Source of the DNA: Bettongia penicillata ogilbyi
Lineage: Eukaryota; Chordata; Mammalia; Diprotodontia; Potoroidae
NCBI GenBank assembly: GCA_023548195.1
Contig: JAJHZJ010000575.1
Span: 437,454-501,453 of the forward strand
Direction of reading: 5' to 3'
DNA length: 64,000 nucleotides
Under the pieces are notes generated by a model, which worked only from the letters and a program-made list of their open reading frames with translations, made no database searches and was not told where the DNA came from. The translations under genes and the position numbers were made by a program. Shown piece after piece: positions 33,391 through 44,530 of the stretch. The first letter of the stretch is position 1, and every line of letters starts with the position of its first letter.

Positions 33391-33600
33391 TCTGCATAAA
33401 CCCCCTGAGGGAACTGAGCCTGGGAGATTGGCCCTGCCCCGACCTGCTCCATCACTGAAGGTCTCTGCATAAAGTCCCTGAAGGAGCTGAGCCTGGGAGG
33501 CGGCCCTGCCCCCACCCGCTCCATCACTGAAGGTCTCTGCATAAAGCCCCTGAGGGAACTGAGCCTGGGAGGCGGCCCTGCCCCACCCCAGCACCGGAAC
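33391..33600 (+). repeat. Three 72-73-bp 5'UTR monomers
   Basis: TCTGCATAAA recurs at 33391, 33464 and 33536. Each is followed by a CCCTGA.GGAACTGAGCC-like and CCCTGCCCC segment. Confidence 0.85.
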
Positions 33601-33731
33601 TTAAACTCACATTGAATAGCAGCCACAGCCGCCTCGGAAAGCCCATTTGAATCTCAGACTCCAAGCACTAGCTGGGCAGATCTAGGTAGGGGTGGAGAGG
33701 AATCTCAGAAGTCATGTAACTGGCTGGGAAA

Positions 33732-34822
33732 ATGCCCAGAAAAGGGAAGAAAAGTAAGACTATAGAGAGCTTCTTTGAGCAGCTGCAAATGTTCCCGCCT
33801 TTCAATTCTGATGACAAGGAAATATTCTTACCATCAGGGAAAGATGTGGAGGGCGGGGCCTCTGTATCCGAGACATCCCAGGGGCTCAGGCCTTGGAAGA
33901 GCTCAAAAAGGATTTTGGAAAGAAAGTTAGACAGGTGGAGGAAAAAACTGGGGAAGAGAAATGAGAGAGATGGAAGAAAAGTATGAAAAACGGGTCAATA
34001 CCTTGGTAAAGGAGACCCAAAAAAATGCTGAAGAAAATAACACCTTGCAAAATAGGCTCACTCAATTGGCAAAAGAGATTCAAAAAGACAATGAGGAGAA
34101 GAATGCTTTCAAAAGCAAAATTAGCCAAATGGAAAAAGAGGTTCAAAAGATCACTGAAGAAAATAGTTATCTCAAGATTAGAACGGAACAGATGGAGGCT
34201 AATGACATTCTGAGAAACCAAGAAATCACAAAACAAAACCAAAAGAATGAAAAAATGGAAGAGAATGTGAAATATCTCATGGGAAAAACAACTGACCTGG
34301 ACAAATAGATCCAGGAGAGACAATTTAAAAATTATGGGACTACCTGAAAGTCATGATCAAAAAAAGAGCCTAGACATCATCTTCCATGAAATTATCGAGG
34401 AAATCTGCCCTGAGATTCTACAACCAGAGGGCAAAATAAGTATTGAAGGAATCCACCAATCACCGCCTGAAAGTGATCCAAAAAGAGAAACTCCTAGGAA
34501 CATTGTGGCCAAATTCCAGAACTCCCAGGTCAAGGAGAAAATCTTGCAAGCAGCTAGAAAGAAACAATTCCAGTATTGTGGAAATAAAATCAGGATAACT
34601 CAAGATATAGCAGCTTCTACATTAAGGGATCGAATGGTGTGGAATAGGATCCTCCAGAAGTCAAAGAAACTAGGACTGAAACCAAGAATCACCTACCCAG
34701 AAAAACTGAGTATAATTCTTCAGGGGAAAATATGGTCTTTCAATGAAACAGAGGACTTTCAAGCATTCTTGATGAAAAGACCAGAGCTGAAAAGAAAATT
34801 TGACTTTCCAACACAAGAATGA
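33732..34822 (+). pseudogene. ORF1 of the second inner HAL1 element, nearly intact
   Basis: The MPRKGKKSK start leads an 84-codon first frame. A shift near 33960 leads to a 115-codon coiled-coil frame (33961-34308). A further shift near 34310 leads to a 162-codon frame with the conserved RNA-binding domain and C-terminus (GLPESHDQKK; IEGIHQSPPESDPK), ending at 34822. Only about two frame disruptions separate it from a full ORF1 of about 363 residues, so it looks young. Confidence 0.8.
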
Positions 34823-36079
34823 GAAGAAGCATGAAAAAGTAAACAGCAAAGAGAAGTCAGAAGGGACTTACCAAAAGTGAACTGTTTACATAACTACATG
34901 GAAAGACAATATTTGTAACTCTTAAAACTTTTCAGTATCTGGGTAGTTGGTGGGACCACACACACGCAAACACATGTATACATGTGTGCATGCACATACA
35001 CACATGCATGCACATACAGAGACAGAGAGCACAGAGTGAATTGAATAGGATGGGACCATATCTTAAAAGAAATTAAGGTAAATGGTGAGAGAGAAATGTA
35101 GTGGGAGGAAAGAGGGGGAAATGGAATGCGGTAAATTATATCTCATTCAAGAGGTAAGCAGGAAACTTTTTAGTGGAGGGAAAAAGAGGAGGACTGAGAA
35201 AAAAAAAAAAACAAGAAGTTTACCCTCATCACATTCGACTAAAGGAAGGAATAAAATGCACGCTCATTTTGGTATGAAAACCTATCTTACAATACAGGAA
35301 AGTGGGGGAGAAGGAGATAAGCAAGGGGGGGGATGATGGAAGGGAGGGTAATGGGAGGAGGGAGCAATTTGAAGTCAACACTCGGGGAGGGACAGGATCA
35401 AAAGACAGAATAGAAACAATGAGGGGCAGGATAGGATGGAGGGTAATTCAGTTAGTCTTACACAACCCGATTATTATGGAAGTCATTTGCAAAACTACAC
35501 AGATACGGCCTATATTGAATTGCCTGCCTTCCCAAAGGGAATGGGTGGGGAGGGAGGGATGGAGAGAATTTGGAACTTAAAGTTTTAGGAACAACTGTTT
35601 AGTATTGTTGTTGCTACTAGGAAAGAAGACATACAGTTAATAAAGAATAGAAAGTCATCTGGCCCTATAGGACAAAAGAGAATATGGGGACAAGAGAAGG
35701 GGGGGGATGATAGAAGAGAGGGCAGATTGGTGATAGGGAAAATTAGATTGCTTGGTGTATTTGGATGGGGGAGGGGATGAATGGGGAGAAAATTTGGAAC
35801 TCAAAATTTTGTGAACATGAATGTAAAAAGTTAAATAAATAAATTTTTATTTCAAAAAATAAATAAATAAATGGAAGAAAGGAGGGGTGGGGGTGTGATA
35901 GAATGGAGGGCATATTGAGGGAAGGGCTAATCAGAATTCAAGGTGTTATGGGGTGGGCAAGGGGACAGATGGGGAGAAAAATTGAAACTCAAAATTTTAT
36001 GGAAATGAATGTTGTAATCTAAAAATAAACTTTAAAAAAGAAGAAAATTTATATTCAGAAGTTAAAAATAGTAAACATC

Positions 36080-36860
36080 CCCTAAAATTCAATTCACCAC
36101 ATATCAATTGAGTATCTACTATGTATTAAAAGTTAGGGGGGAGGGGAAGACAAAAACAGTATAAAACATAGTTCATGTCCAAAGATTACCACTCCATTCA
36201 AATTGTGGTGTGTTAAGATATGAACAAGAAAAGGAAAACAATGCTAGACAATATGTGATGATATGCTAGATGACATATTACAAACATTTAAACAGTATTA
36301 TAAATGAGAGGAAATTAAGTGTGGACAAAAACAATTAGATAAGCCTTCCTTGAAAAGATTGGGCTGGATTTTGAAAAACAAATCAGATATAAATAGGCAG
36401 AGAGAAGGCAGCAGAGCATATTAAGGAAGGGGGAGTGTTTATATTAGAAATATGAAGATCTTAATCCATTTGCACCTTTCTATTCTGTATGACTCTCATA
36501 CACATCTTCCCATAAGTTCACCACAGGAATTTTGGAGCAATTCCATGCTTGGTCAATAGAAAGCACTTTTTTGATGTCAGGGAAAAAGAAGCATAAAAGG
36601 CCTTCAGAAGAGAGATAAGGTTAGAAAAATAAGATGGATCAAGTAATGCAGATTCTAGATTGTAAGGCAGGGGAATTTGGATTTTATCTTGTCTACCACT
36701 GGAAGTACTGAGAGGATTTGTCAATAGAATTGTAGGCTTTCAGGTATAGTATAAAGAGATCAAAGTAGTATTTTAGAAAAATTACCCTGGAGGCAGTGAA
36801 CAATCTAGATTGAATTGAAGGCACTAGAGGCAGGGTGCCTTTTAAGATATTTTTTTTTTT
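36080..36860 (+). repeat. Ancient interspersed repeat (L2/L3-type style)
   Basis: It starts ATCAATTGAGTATCTACTATG and runs through GAAAAGATTGGGCTGGATTTTG and TTTGGATTTTATCTTG. Its segment order parallels 21680-22470. Confidence 0.45.
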
Positions 36861-36868
36861 TTTTTTTT
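36850..36868. repeat. Poly(T) tract
   Basis: About 19 consecutive T residues. Confidence 0.9.
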
Positions 36869-37129
36869 GGTTAAGCAGTCAGGAAGTGATCAGATTAAAA
36901 CAAGGCATTTGGGGAGAGAATTTAATAGATACAATAATCTTTTAAAACTAATAGTTGATGGGGCATAGGGATTGATTATATTTTAGGGATGAAACAGATA
37001 AATAGATAACTCTAGTATTTCAAGCCTAGGCTTCTAGGAGAATGATACTGGAAAGGGAAATTTGAAAAAAAAAGATAATGAATTGATAAACCAAATAATC
37101 GTCATTTCTATGTTGAAGATTTTCAATCT

Positions 37130-38180
37130 ACTTATCCAGTCTTAACCTTCCTGCTGACCTCCAGTCTCAACTTTCCAACTTTCTATTGGACATATTAAAT
37201 TGGATATCCCAAAGACACCTTAACCTAAACATGCCCAAACATGAATTAATTATCTTCTCCCTTTGTCCATGTAAATTGTCCCTTCTTCCTAACTTCTTTA
37301 TAATTGTTGAGGTTACTACCATTCTCCCAAACACACAGGCTCACAATCTAGGTGTCATCCTTAATTCATCACTCACTCTTACTCTCTGTATCCAATGGCC
37401 TGTATATTTTCCCTTCATTCTATCTCTAGCATGTGGTATTTTCTCTCCTCTGCCTCTGTAACCATCTCTAGTGCAGACTTTCATCATGTCATGTCTTGAT
37501 TACTGCAATAGCGTCATTGTAATTCTGCCTAATTCAAGTTTCTCTCCATTCTAATGCTGACCACCAGTTCAGTTACTAACGTGATTTTTTTTTAAAATGA
37601 CAGAGCCAATCATGTTTCTCCTCCAAAACCTCCACACATATATACAAAATAAATTTCAAGATTTCCCTTTTGCTTCCAGGATCAAATACAAAATCCTTTG
37701 ATTGGCATTCATAATTTAGCTCCCTCCTATCTTTCCAGCCTTCTTATACCATACTCCCTGCCATGTACTCTTTGATTCAATGACATTGGCCTCCTGGATG
37801 TTCCATGAACAAGAAACTCCATCTCTCAGTTACCGACATTCTCTCTGGCCCTCCCTCATATCTGCAATGTTCTCCCTCCTGAGATCCATCTGCTGCCTTC
37901 CAGGGATTCCTTTAAGTCCTAAGTAAAATTTCATCTTTTATTAAAAACCTTCCCCAATCTCTTACTTATAATGTTTTTCCTTTGTTAATGATTTCCTATT
38001 TATTTAATCTATAGCTTGCTTTGTATATATCTGTTTGCACTTTGTCTTCACCCTTTAAATTGTAAGTTCCTTGAGACAGTCCTTGAAGAACTGTCTTTTT
38101 CTTCTTTTTATATCCCCAGTGTTTTGTTCAATACCTGGCATACAGTAAGCACATAATAAATGTTTATTGATTGATTGAAA
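37130..38180 (+). repeat. L2 LINE 3' region
   Basis: Text of the L2 ORF2 C-terminus (GTCTTGATTACTGCAATAGC, CTCTGGCCCTCCCTCATATC) leads to CCTGGCATACAGTAAGCACA, TAATAAATGTTTATTGATTG, the typical L2 3' end. Confidence 0.75.
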
Positions 38181-38199
38181 TTCATATGTCCTTTTTTTA

Positions 38200-38350
38200 T
38201 CTATGCACTGTGTTTATTTGTCTTTAAACATATGATATCTCCTCAGCAGAATGTAAGCTCCTTTGAGGGCAAGAACTGATTAATTTTTCTTTGGTTCCTT
38301 AGAATATAGCCCAATTCGAGGCACATAGTAGATACTTAAATTATTTTTGG
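38200..38350 (+). repeat. L2 LINE 3' end
   Basis: GAATGTAAGCTCCTTTGAGG and GAGGCACATAGTAGATACTTA are the L2 terminal consensus pattern. Confidence 0.65.
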
Positions 38351-38589
38351 TTGTTTGACTCAAACTTGGGTAAAAGGTCAGAATTAGTGGAAAATATGAA
38401 GCTTATACAAATAAAAGAATAATTTGAGTTAGAAAAATCAGCAAGTTAGGTAAAGGTTAGAATAGAGAAAAGCACAGAAGACCAAGACTTCACTTCAGAG
38501 TATTCTCATAGTTAGATGGGGGTTGGGGGGAAGAGACATTGTATGAGTCAGAATCAGAGGAAAAGTTGGTATCAAGTAAGAAAAAGGAC

Positions 38590-38755
38590 AGGACAAGAAG
38601 TGAGAGGACCTGCGTTTCCATTCTGGTTCTGTCATTAACCAGATTTGTGATCTAGTACAATTCACTTAACATCTCTATGCCTTAGTTTTTCTACGTGTAA
38701 AATGAATGGGTTTTACAAAATAAGATTTAGTTCTTTTCTCGCTCTAAAATTGTAC
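38590..38755 (+). repeat. MIR SINE
   Basis: Order: GAGAGGACCTGCGTTTCC, CATTAACCAG, TTCACTTAACATCTCTATGC, TGTAAAATGAATGGG. Confidence 0.7.
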
Positions 38756-38759
38756 ATAT

Positions 38760-40417
38760 AAGTTCACAGATAAGTTGGAAAATAATGGAGATTGCAGAAA
38801 GATGAGTATTGAGTAAATGGAGGCAACAGGTATCTAAGTTTGATAGTGAAAGAAAGTGAAGAAAAGGAGGGCAGGAGGTCAAACAAAGGGTTACATCAAA
38901 GTAAAGAGTATGTACTATTGAAATTTGAGGACAAGGAAAATAAATGAGTAGAAAGGGAAAGAGTGAAATGATAAATAAAATGAAGGCACCTTAGGAGTTG
39001 GGACTGTATGGCAAAACAGGAAATAGCAATGCCTTCTATGATAAAAATATTCAAACTTTCCTAGAATTTTCACTACCAGTATTAATAATACAAAAGAATG
39101 CTCAGTTGCATTTTCTTAGCCATTCTAGCACTTTCATTTCATGGGATGTTTAATCCATTAATATTAAAATTATGATATTTGGACTTGTTTTCCTCTAATA
39201 ATTATTTTCATTTGATCACCTCTTCTGTTTTGGTCATCATTTTATCTATGTACTTAGTTTGCTCACACTACTTTTCTATATCTATTTCCAAAGACTCTCC
39301 CCTATTCCTCATTCTTATTTGCCTAATCTACCCTCTTGTTCTTTGAATTTACTCAAATTGCTTATTAATTAATTAATCGTAATACCTATTAATTTCTCCC
39401 CTTTATCTCATCTCTTTCCCTATATATTTAAGTGAGTAGTTCAGATTTTTGCCTCATTTTCTGTCTTTCAATCTATAATTTTTAGTAACTTTGATTTATT
39501 ATGACATTATATAAGGTTTTCAGTGTTTTGTCCTCATTATTTCTTTTAATTTGTAGTCTTTTCTAAATTTCATTTTCTAATTCATAGATTATACTTTCAC
39601 TGATTCCTTTGTTTCTCTTTGTTTCCCCCTCATGGCATTTAAGGTTCTGAAGTACTTTGCTTGATCTCTTTCAGTTTCCATCTATTCTTTTGTAAGTTCA
39701 TGTTATTTCTTGTTTTTTTTTTTACCTTACTCTTAGAAATATCAATTCATGAGCAAAAATGTCAGATGGAAGGAGCACCATCTAGTAAAATTTACTCAAT
39801 GTCCCAAATCACAAGTCCCAGCCTTTCTTCCACTTTCATCATGATCAGTCTCCATCTGAAAGGCCTTGCCATCTCTGGTTTTAAATTCCTGCACCAAAAC
39901 TATGTATTCTAGGTGTTCATATATCGCCTTTCTCCTGGGACAAGATTCTGCAATAGATGGACATTATTTTTTTTTTCAGAGAAAGGGATGTCCCAGCGTA
40001 CAAACTATTCTGAATTTAAACCCAACATTCATTATCCACCACCCACCACAGGAACACACTACCTCCTTCATAGGAATAAAACACTCCCACTTCTTCCCTT
40101 ATAGAGAGAAAGCCCCACTCTCACGCATTCTGAACCCCTGGTGATAGTCTGTCCCTCTAAAACCTTCATCCCGTTCTCCAATAGTTCCTTATTCTTAATG
40201 ATGGGCAATAGAAATAGCCATTACTTCACTGTTCACCCACTGAGTTGGTAGGAGAGTATCACCCATCTCTTTCTGTCTCCTATTCTTCCTCTCCCCATTG
40301 AAGTAATTTCCCATTCTACTGGTTTGTCCTACAAAAGTCATTACTCTACCCTAAAAAGATCCAGAAATTAATTTCACACTGTATTAGTGTAGCTATTTCA
40401 ACTCTCTAGAGTTTTTA
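38760..40417. other. AT-rich DNA with no supported gene
   Basis: Only short frames. Part of 39060-39700 (CATTTCATGGGATGTTTAAT, TTTCATTTGATCACCTC) may be another diverged antisense L1, but no domain could be read. Confidence 0.4.
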
Positions 40418-40434
40418 AAATGCTCTAAAATCTT
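40418..40434 (-). repeat. Target-site duplication at the 3' side of the antisense HAL1/L1 fragment
   Basis: AAATGCTCTAAAATCTT is identical to 41487-41503. Confidence 0.9.
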
Positions 40435-40612
40435 CCAGGGCCTGAGCCCACCCACCACCCCCCTGGGGTGTCTGGGGTACTGAGGCCCCGCCCTCCACGT
40501 CTTTCCCTGATGGCAAGGATATGTCCTCATCATCAGATCCGACGGTCGGGATCATTTGCATTTGTTGGAAAAAACTCTCTAAAGCCTTATTTTTCTTCCC
40601 TTTTCTAGGCAT
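40420..40612 (-). pseudogene. ORF1 N-terminal stub in the truncated antisense copy
   Basis: 65-codon open frame. The first 59 residues or so are L1 ORF1 sequence (basic MPRKGKKNKALESFF, then SGKDVEGGASVPQTPQG); the last few are read from the target duplication. Confidence 0.7.
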
Positions 40613-41486
40613 TTTCCCAGCCAGTTACTTGACTTCTGAGATTCCTTTCCACCCCCGCCTGGATCCGCCCAGCTAGTGCTTGGCCTCTGAGATTTAAATG
40701 GGCTTTCCTCTTGCCAGCTGTCAATCAGTGAGCTTTAGTTCAGGTGCTGGGGTAGGGCCAGGGCTGCCTCCGAGACTCTGATCCCTCGGGGGGCTTTATG
40801 CAGAGACTTTCAGGAATGGAGCGGGTGGGGGCTGGGTGGGGGGCCCCGCCTCCCAATCTCAGCTCCCCTGGGGGTCCGGAGCAGAAGCCTTCAGCAACAG
40901 AGCGGGGTGGGGGCAGGGCCGTCTCCCAGGCTCGGCTCCGTCAGGTTTTATGCGGGAATCTTCTGTAATGAAGATCTTATGCGGGAATCTTCTGTAATGA
41001 AGATCCTGCCTGCTGTTGGGGGATTCCTGAGTCTTGGGCCACTGCCGCCTCAGCCGCCGCCCACACCTCTGCCTCCGCCGCTTCCTGCCCCCGTCCCCGC
41101 CACCGCCGCTTCCTCCCGAGGGGGCCCGAGTCACGGACGCCCCGTTTCCCCTCTCCTTCAGCCCGGCCTCTCTCACTGACCTGCTTCTGTGGGCGGAGGG
41201 ACTTTCCCAGCTGCTTCAGCTTCCGTCTCTGAAGCCTGCTCGGATCCGCTTCTCTGAGGCCTCGGCCAGGGCAGCGCTGGGGGTCGGGTTTACTCTCCGG
41301 GGCGCGCCGGACCCTGGGGATGGGTCCTCAGGGATCCCTGGAACGGAAATCTCCTCCACTCTGCCTCTGCACACCTTGCACTCACCCAGAAGCTATGGGG
41401 GACTCTTTCTACACCAACTGCATGGGCTTTGGTTTCGGAGCTCGTAAACGTGCGTCCTTCTACTCCGCCATCTTGGCTCCGCCCCC
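40435..41486 (-). mobile_element. 3'-truncated HAL1/L1 copy without A-tail, with perfect target duplication
   Basis: On the minus strand it starts at 41486 with GGGGGCGGAGCCAAGATGG. It runs through a CpG-rich 5'UTR of about 870 bases, enters ORF1 at 40612 (MPRKGKKNK) and stops after about 59 codons at GCCCTGGAAG. There is no 3'UTR and no A-tract. Perfect 17-bp duplications directly abut both ends. The last element bases and the duplication share AAGA, a microhomology at the 3' junction. The body is far richer in CG dinucleotides than its surroundings, suggesting a recent arrival or a low-methylation history. Confidence 0.83.
40944..41006. repeat. 29-bp direct repeat, two copies, in the antisense 5'UTR
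   Basis: TTATGCGGGAATCTTCTGTA... ATGAAGAT occurs twice back to back, within the region equivalent to the 72-bp monomers. Confidence 0.8.
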
Positions 41487-41679
41487 AAATGCTCTAAAAT
41501 CTTTAGACTGTTTGGTCCTTTTTACCCTTAGATGACTTTTTTATTAATTTTTTTTTTACTCCACAGAGCAAACACTGTCTTGGGAAAAGTCGCAATAAAA
41601 CCACAATATACTATGAAAGTAACAAATTATTTTATTACTTAAGGTTTTTAAAAACAATTTCATTTATTAACCCTTCTGG

Positions 41680-43435
41680 TCTAAGACGTTCATTTTAATC
41701 CTGTGCACTAAGACTACTTCTAATTTTGTGTTCTAAGATTTCAATTTGAACCTGTGTTTTAAGGGTTTAATTCTAATTCTGTGTTCTAAGATTTTAAATC
41801 TAATTATGTGTTTTAAGACTTTAATTATAAATGTGATGTAAGATTTTAATTATAATTCTGTGTTCTAAGATTTAATCCTAATTCTGTATTATAAAACTCA
41901 TTCTAAATCTCTTTACCAAGGCTTTGTGTCTAATTCTGCGTTCTAAGACTTTAATTCTAATTCTATGTTTTAAGATTTTTATTCTAATTCTGTGTCCTAA
42001 GATTTAATCTTTGGAATTCTGTACTGAAAACACATACTAATTTTCCTTTGTAGTACTATTTCTGATTCTGTGTTCTCAGACACTGATTCTAATTCTTTGC
42101 TTTAAGCTTTTAATTCTAATTCTGTGTTCCAGGATTAATTATAATTCTGTGTTTGAATACTTTAATTCTAAATCTGTCTTCCCAGACCAGTTGTAATGCT
42201 GTGTTCTAAGACTCCAGTGGCAAATGTGTGTTCTGGGATTCTAATTCTGTGGTCTGAGATTTTATTTCTAATTCTATTCCCTAAGACATTAATTGTAATT
42301 ATGTGCTCTGAGACTTTAATTATAATTCTACCTTCTAAGAATAATTCTAATTCTGTTTTCTAAGATCAACGCTAATTCTTGTTTCTAAAACTTTAATTGC
42401 AATTCTGTGTTTCTAGACTATTTCAAATTCTGTGTTCCAAGACTTTCATTACATTCATTGTTCACACACTTTCATTCTGATTCTGAAGACTAATTCTAAT
42501 TCTGTCTTCTAAGGCTTAAATTTTAACTATGTTTTCAAATATTTTAATTCTAATTCTGTGTTCTAAGATTTTAAATCGAAATCTCTTTTAAGATTTGAAT
42601 TCTAATTCTGTGTTGCAAGATTTTTATTCTCATTCCATGCTCTAACACTAATTCTGTGTTCTAAAACTAATTTTAATTCTGTTTTCCAATACAAATTCTG
42701 ATTCTGCATTCTAAGACTTTGATTCTAATTCTGTGTTCTAAGACTAATTCTAATTCTGTGTTCAAAAAAGTTAATTGTAATTCTTCATTGTACGACTAAC
42801 TCTAATTCTGTGTTCCAACACTTTAATTCAATCTCTGTGTTCTAAGGCTTTAATTTTAATTCTGTTTCCTAAATTTTAATCCTAATTTCGTATTCTGAGA
42901 CTTTAATTCTGAATCTGGGTTCTAAAATAATCATAATTCTGAGATCTAAGACAAAAGCCAATCTTTTGTTCATAGACTAATTCTAATTCTGTGTTCTCAG
43001 GCTATTTTTAAATATGTGTTCTAAGACTAATTCTAATTCTGTATTTCAATTTCTGTGCACCAAGATTTTAATTCCAATTCTGTTTCCAAAGAATAATTCT
43101 AATTTGGGGTTCTCAGATCAATTCTAATGTTACTTTCTAAGACTTTCACAATAATTCTGTGCTTTTAGACTATTTCTATTTCTATGTTCTAAGACTTTTA
43201 TTCTAATTCTGTGTTCGAAGTCTTCCATTCTAATTCTGTGTTTTAAGACTAATTCTAAATCTCTGTTGCAAGACTTCAATTCTAATTCTGTTTTATTCCA
43301 CCAGTTATAATTCTTCTAAGATTTTAATTATAATTCTGGTTTTTTTGGACACTTTTTTGAATTCTGTGTTCTAAGACTTTATATCTAATTCTGTGTTTTA
43401 AAGCCTTAGTTTTAATTCTATGTTCTAATTTTTTA
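41680..43435. repeat. 1.75 kb tandem array of an approximately 27-bp AT-rich repeat
   Basis: The unit is close to TTAATTCTAATTCTGTGTTC plus TAAGACT (27 bases). It recurs with 20-30% variation, and with 25-base and shorter half units, through the whole interval: roughly 65-70 units. No open frame, no spacer structure. Flanked on the left by the duplication-bearing HAL1 fragment and on the right by an antisense HAL1 3' end. I do not recognise it as a named satellite. Confidence 0.85.
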
Positions 43436-43454
43436 ATTTTGTTTTGCTTTTTTC

Positions 43455-44030
43455 ATGTATAATGTTTATTTATTTTTAGTATTCAACGTTCATTTATAGA
43501 TAATTTTGAGTTCCAAATTTTCTTCCCATCTCTCTCCTCCCCCCACATCTAAACATTGAGTATTTTGATTACCCCTTCCACCAATCTGCATCTCCCTTCT
43601 GTCACACCCCTCCCTTCCCTTATCCCCATCTTCTCTCTTACCTTGTAAGGCAAGATAAATTTCTATAGCCCATTACCTGTATTTCTTATTTCCCAGTTGT
43701 ATGTAAAAACAATTCTCAACATTTGTTCCTAAAACTCTGAGTTCCAACTTCTTTCCCTTGATCCTTCCCCACTGAGAAGGATAATTCAATATAGGGTGTA
43801 CATGTGTAGTTTTGCAAACAACTCCCACAATAGCCAGGATTGTAAGACTAACTATATTTCCCATCCTCGTCTACTGTCCCCTATTCATTCTATTCTCTCT
43901 TTTGACCTTGTCCCTTCCCAAAAGTACTTACTTTTAATTGCTCCCTCCTCTCATTTGCCCTCCCTTCCATCATCCCCCCACCTCACTTATCCCCTTCTCT
44001 CAATATATCCTATCACTTTTAATATTGAAA
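43455..44030 (-). mobile_element. Antisense HAL1/L1 3'UTR fragment
   Basis: On the minus strand it follows the HAL1 3'UTR order seen at 17200-17830: GGAGGGAGCAATTAAAAGTA, CATTTGTAAAACTACACA-like, CTGGGAAATAAGAAATACAG, GAAAATTTGGAACTCAAAAT, and a TAAATAAAC tail near 43460. Severely 5'-truncated. Confidence 0.75.
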
Positions 44031-44349
44031 GCTAGTGAATGACTGATATTAGAAATGACATGAAAAATATGGGGCAAGTTTGCAGTAGAACAGCATTTCA
44101 TGGTTTCTAAGAATACATATAATTGTTCGTATATTTTATCAATTAAGAAACTATACAAAATTTAATTTGGACAAGTGACTTGGAACTATCTCGGCAGGAT
44201 ACCACAGATTTTCAATAATAACAAAATAAAACACACATGTCCTTTAAAAAAAATACATTGGGAATTTAATTTCCCTATCTATAATTTCTGTGATTCATGT
44301 GTTAAGATTCTGTTCTATATACTGTTGAATAAACTCAAGTGAGGAAGCA

Positions 44350-44530
44350 TGGCATGGTGCCTTGAAGCTTACAAGACCTACTAGGTGTTCAAATCCTACC
44401 TCTGACATATACTGGCTGTGCAACCCTGGGTAAGTCACTTAATCCCTAACTTTCTAATTTGCAGAGAAGATACTAGCTTGAAGTATAAAGGGAGTTCCCT
44501 GTACCAATGACACCACATATCCAGTCCATA
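44350..44530 (+). repeat. MIR-like SINE
   Basis: Order: GCATGGTGCCTTGAAGC, GTTCAAATCCTACCTCTGAC, GGCTGTGCAACCCTGGGTAA, GTCACTTAATCCC. Confidence 0.6.

Larger units (their letters stand above)
32921..35877 (+). mobile_element. Second inner HAL1-like element, both ends complete
   Basis: It begins GAGTCAAGATGGTGGAGTAG. GC-rich 5'UTR with three 72-bp monomers, ORF1 at 33732-34822, then about 1 kb of 3'UTR with CA-rich, G-rich and TAAATAAAT tail segments. A perfect 18-bp target duplication flanks it. It lacks ORF2 and is closest in sequence to the copy at 14952-17840. It interrupts the 3'UTR of the outer element, so it is younger than that element. Confidence 0.88.
27543..36044 (+). mobile_element. 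Outer HAL1-like element, interrupted by two later insertions
   Basis: It begins GGCAGAGCCAAGATGGCAG. The pieces 27543-28480, 31385-32920 and 35896-36044 join in element order: 5'UTR and ORF1 start; ORF1 middle to 3'UTR; 3' end. Total own length is about 2.6 kb. Its ORF1 starts at 28151 (MPQKGK), breaks at about 28480 in the coiled coil, and resumes at about 31385 where the text again matches ORF1 of the other copies (GTGAAATATCTCATTGG, GACTACCTGAAAGCCATG). It ends near 32063. The 3'UTR is interrupted at 32920 and completed after 35895. It lacks ORF2. It is more diverged than its inner copies, as expected if older. Confidence 0.8.

Noticed and set aside
33196..33594. 132-codon minus-strand frame with repeated SQAQ-like segments
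   Set aside because: Antisense reading of the 72-bp monomers of the HAL1 5'UTR.
41034..41447. 137-codon proline-rich plus-strand frame
   Set aside because: It is the antisense reading of a GC-rich HAL1 5'UTR.
41680..43435. Short regular repeats as a CRISPR array
   Set aside because: Units are directly contiguous with no unique spacers, are highly variable, and the genome is a vertebrate.
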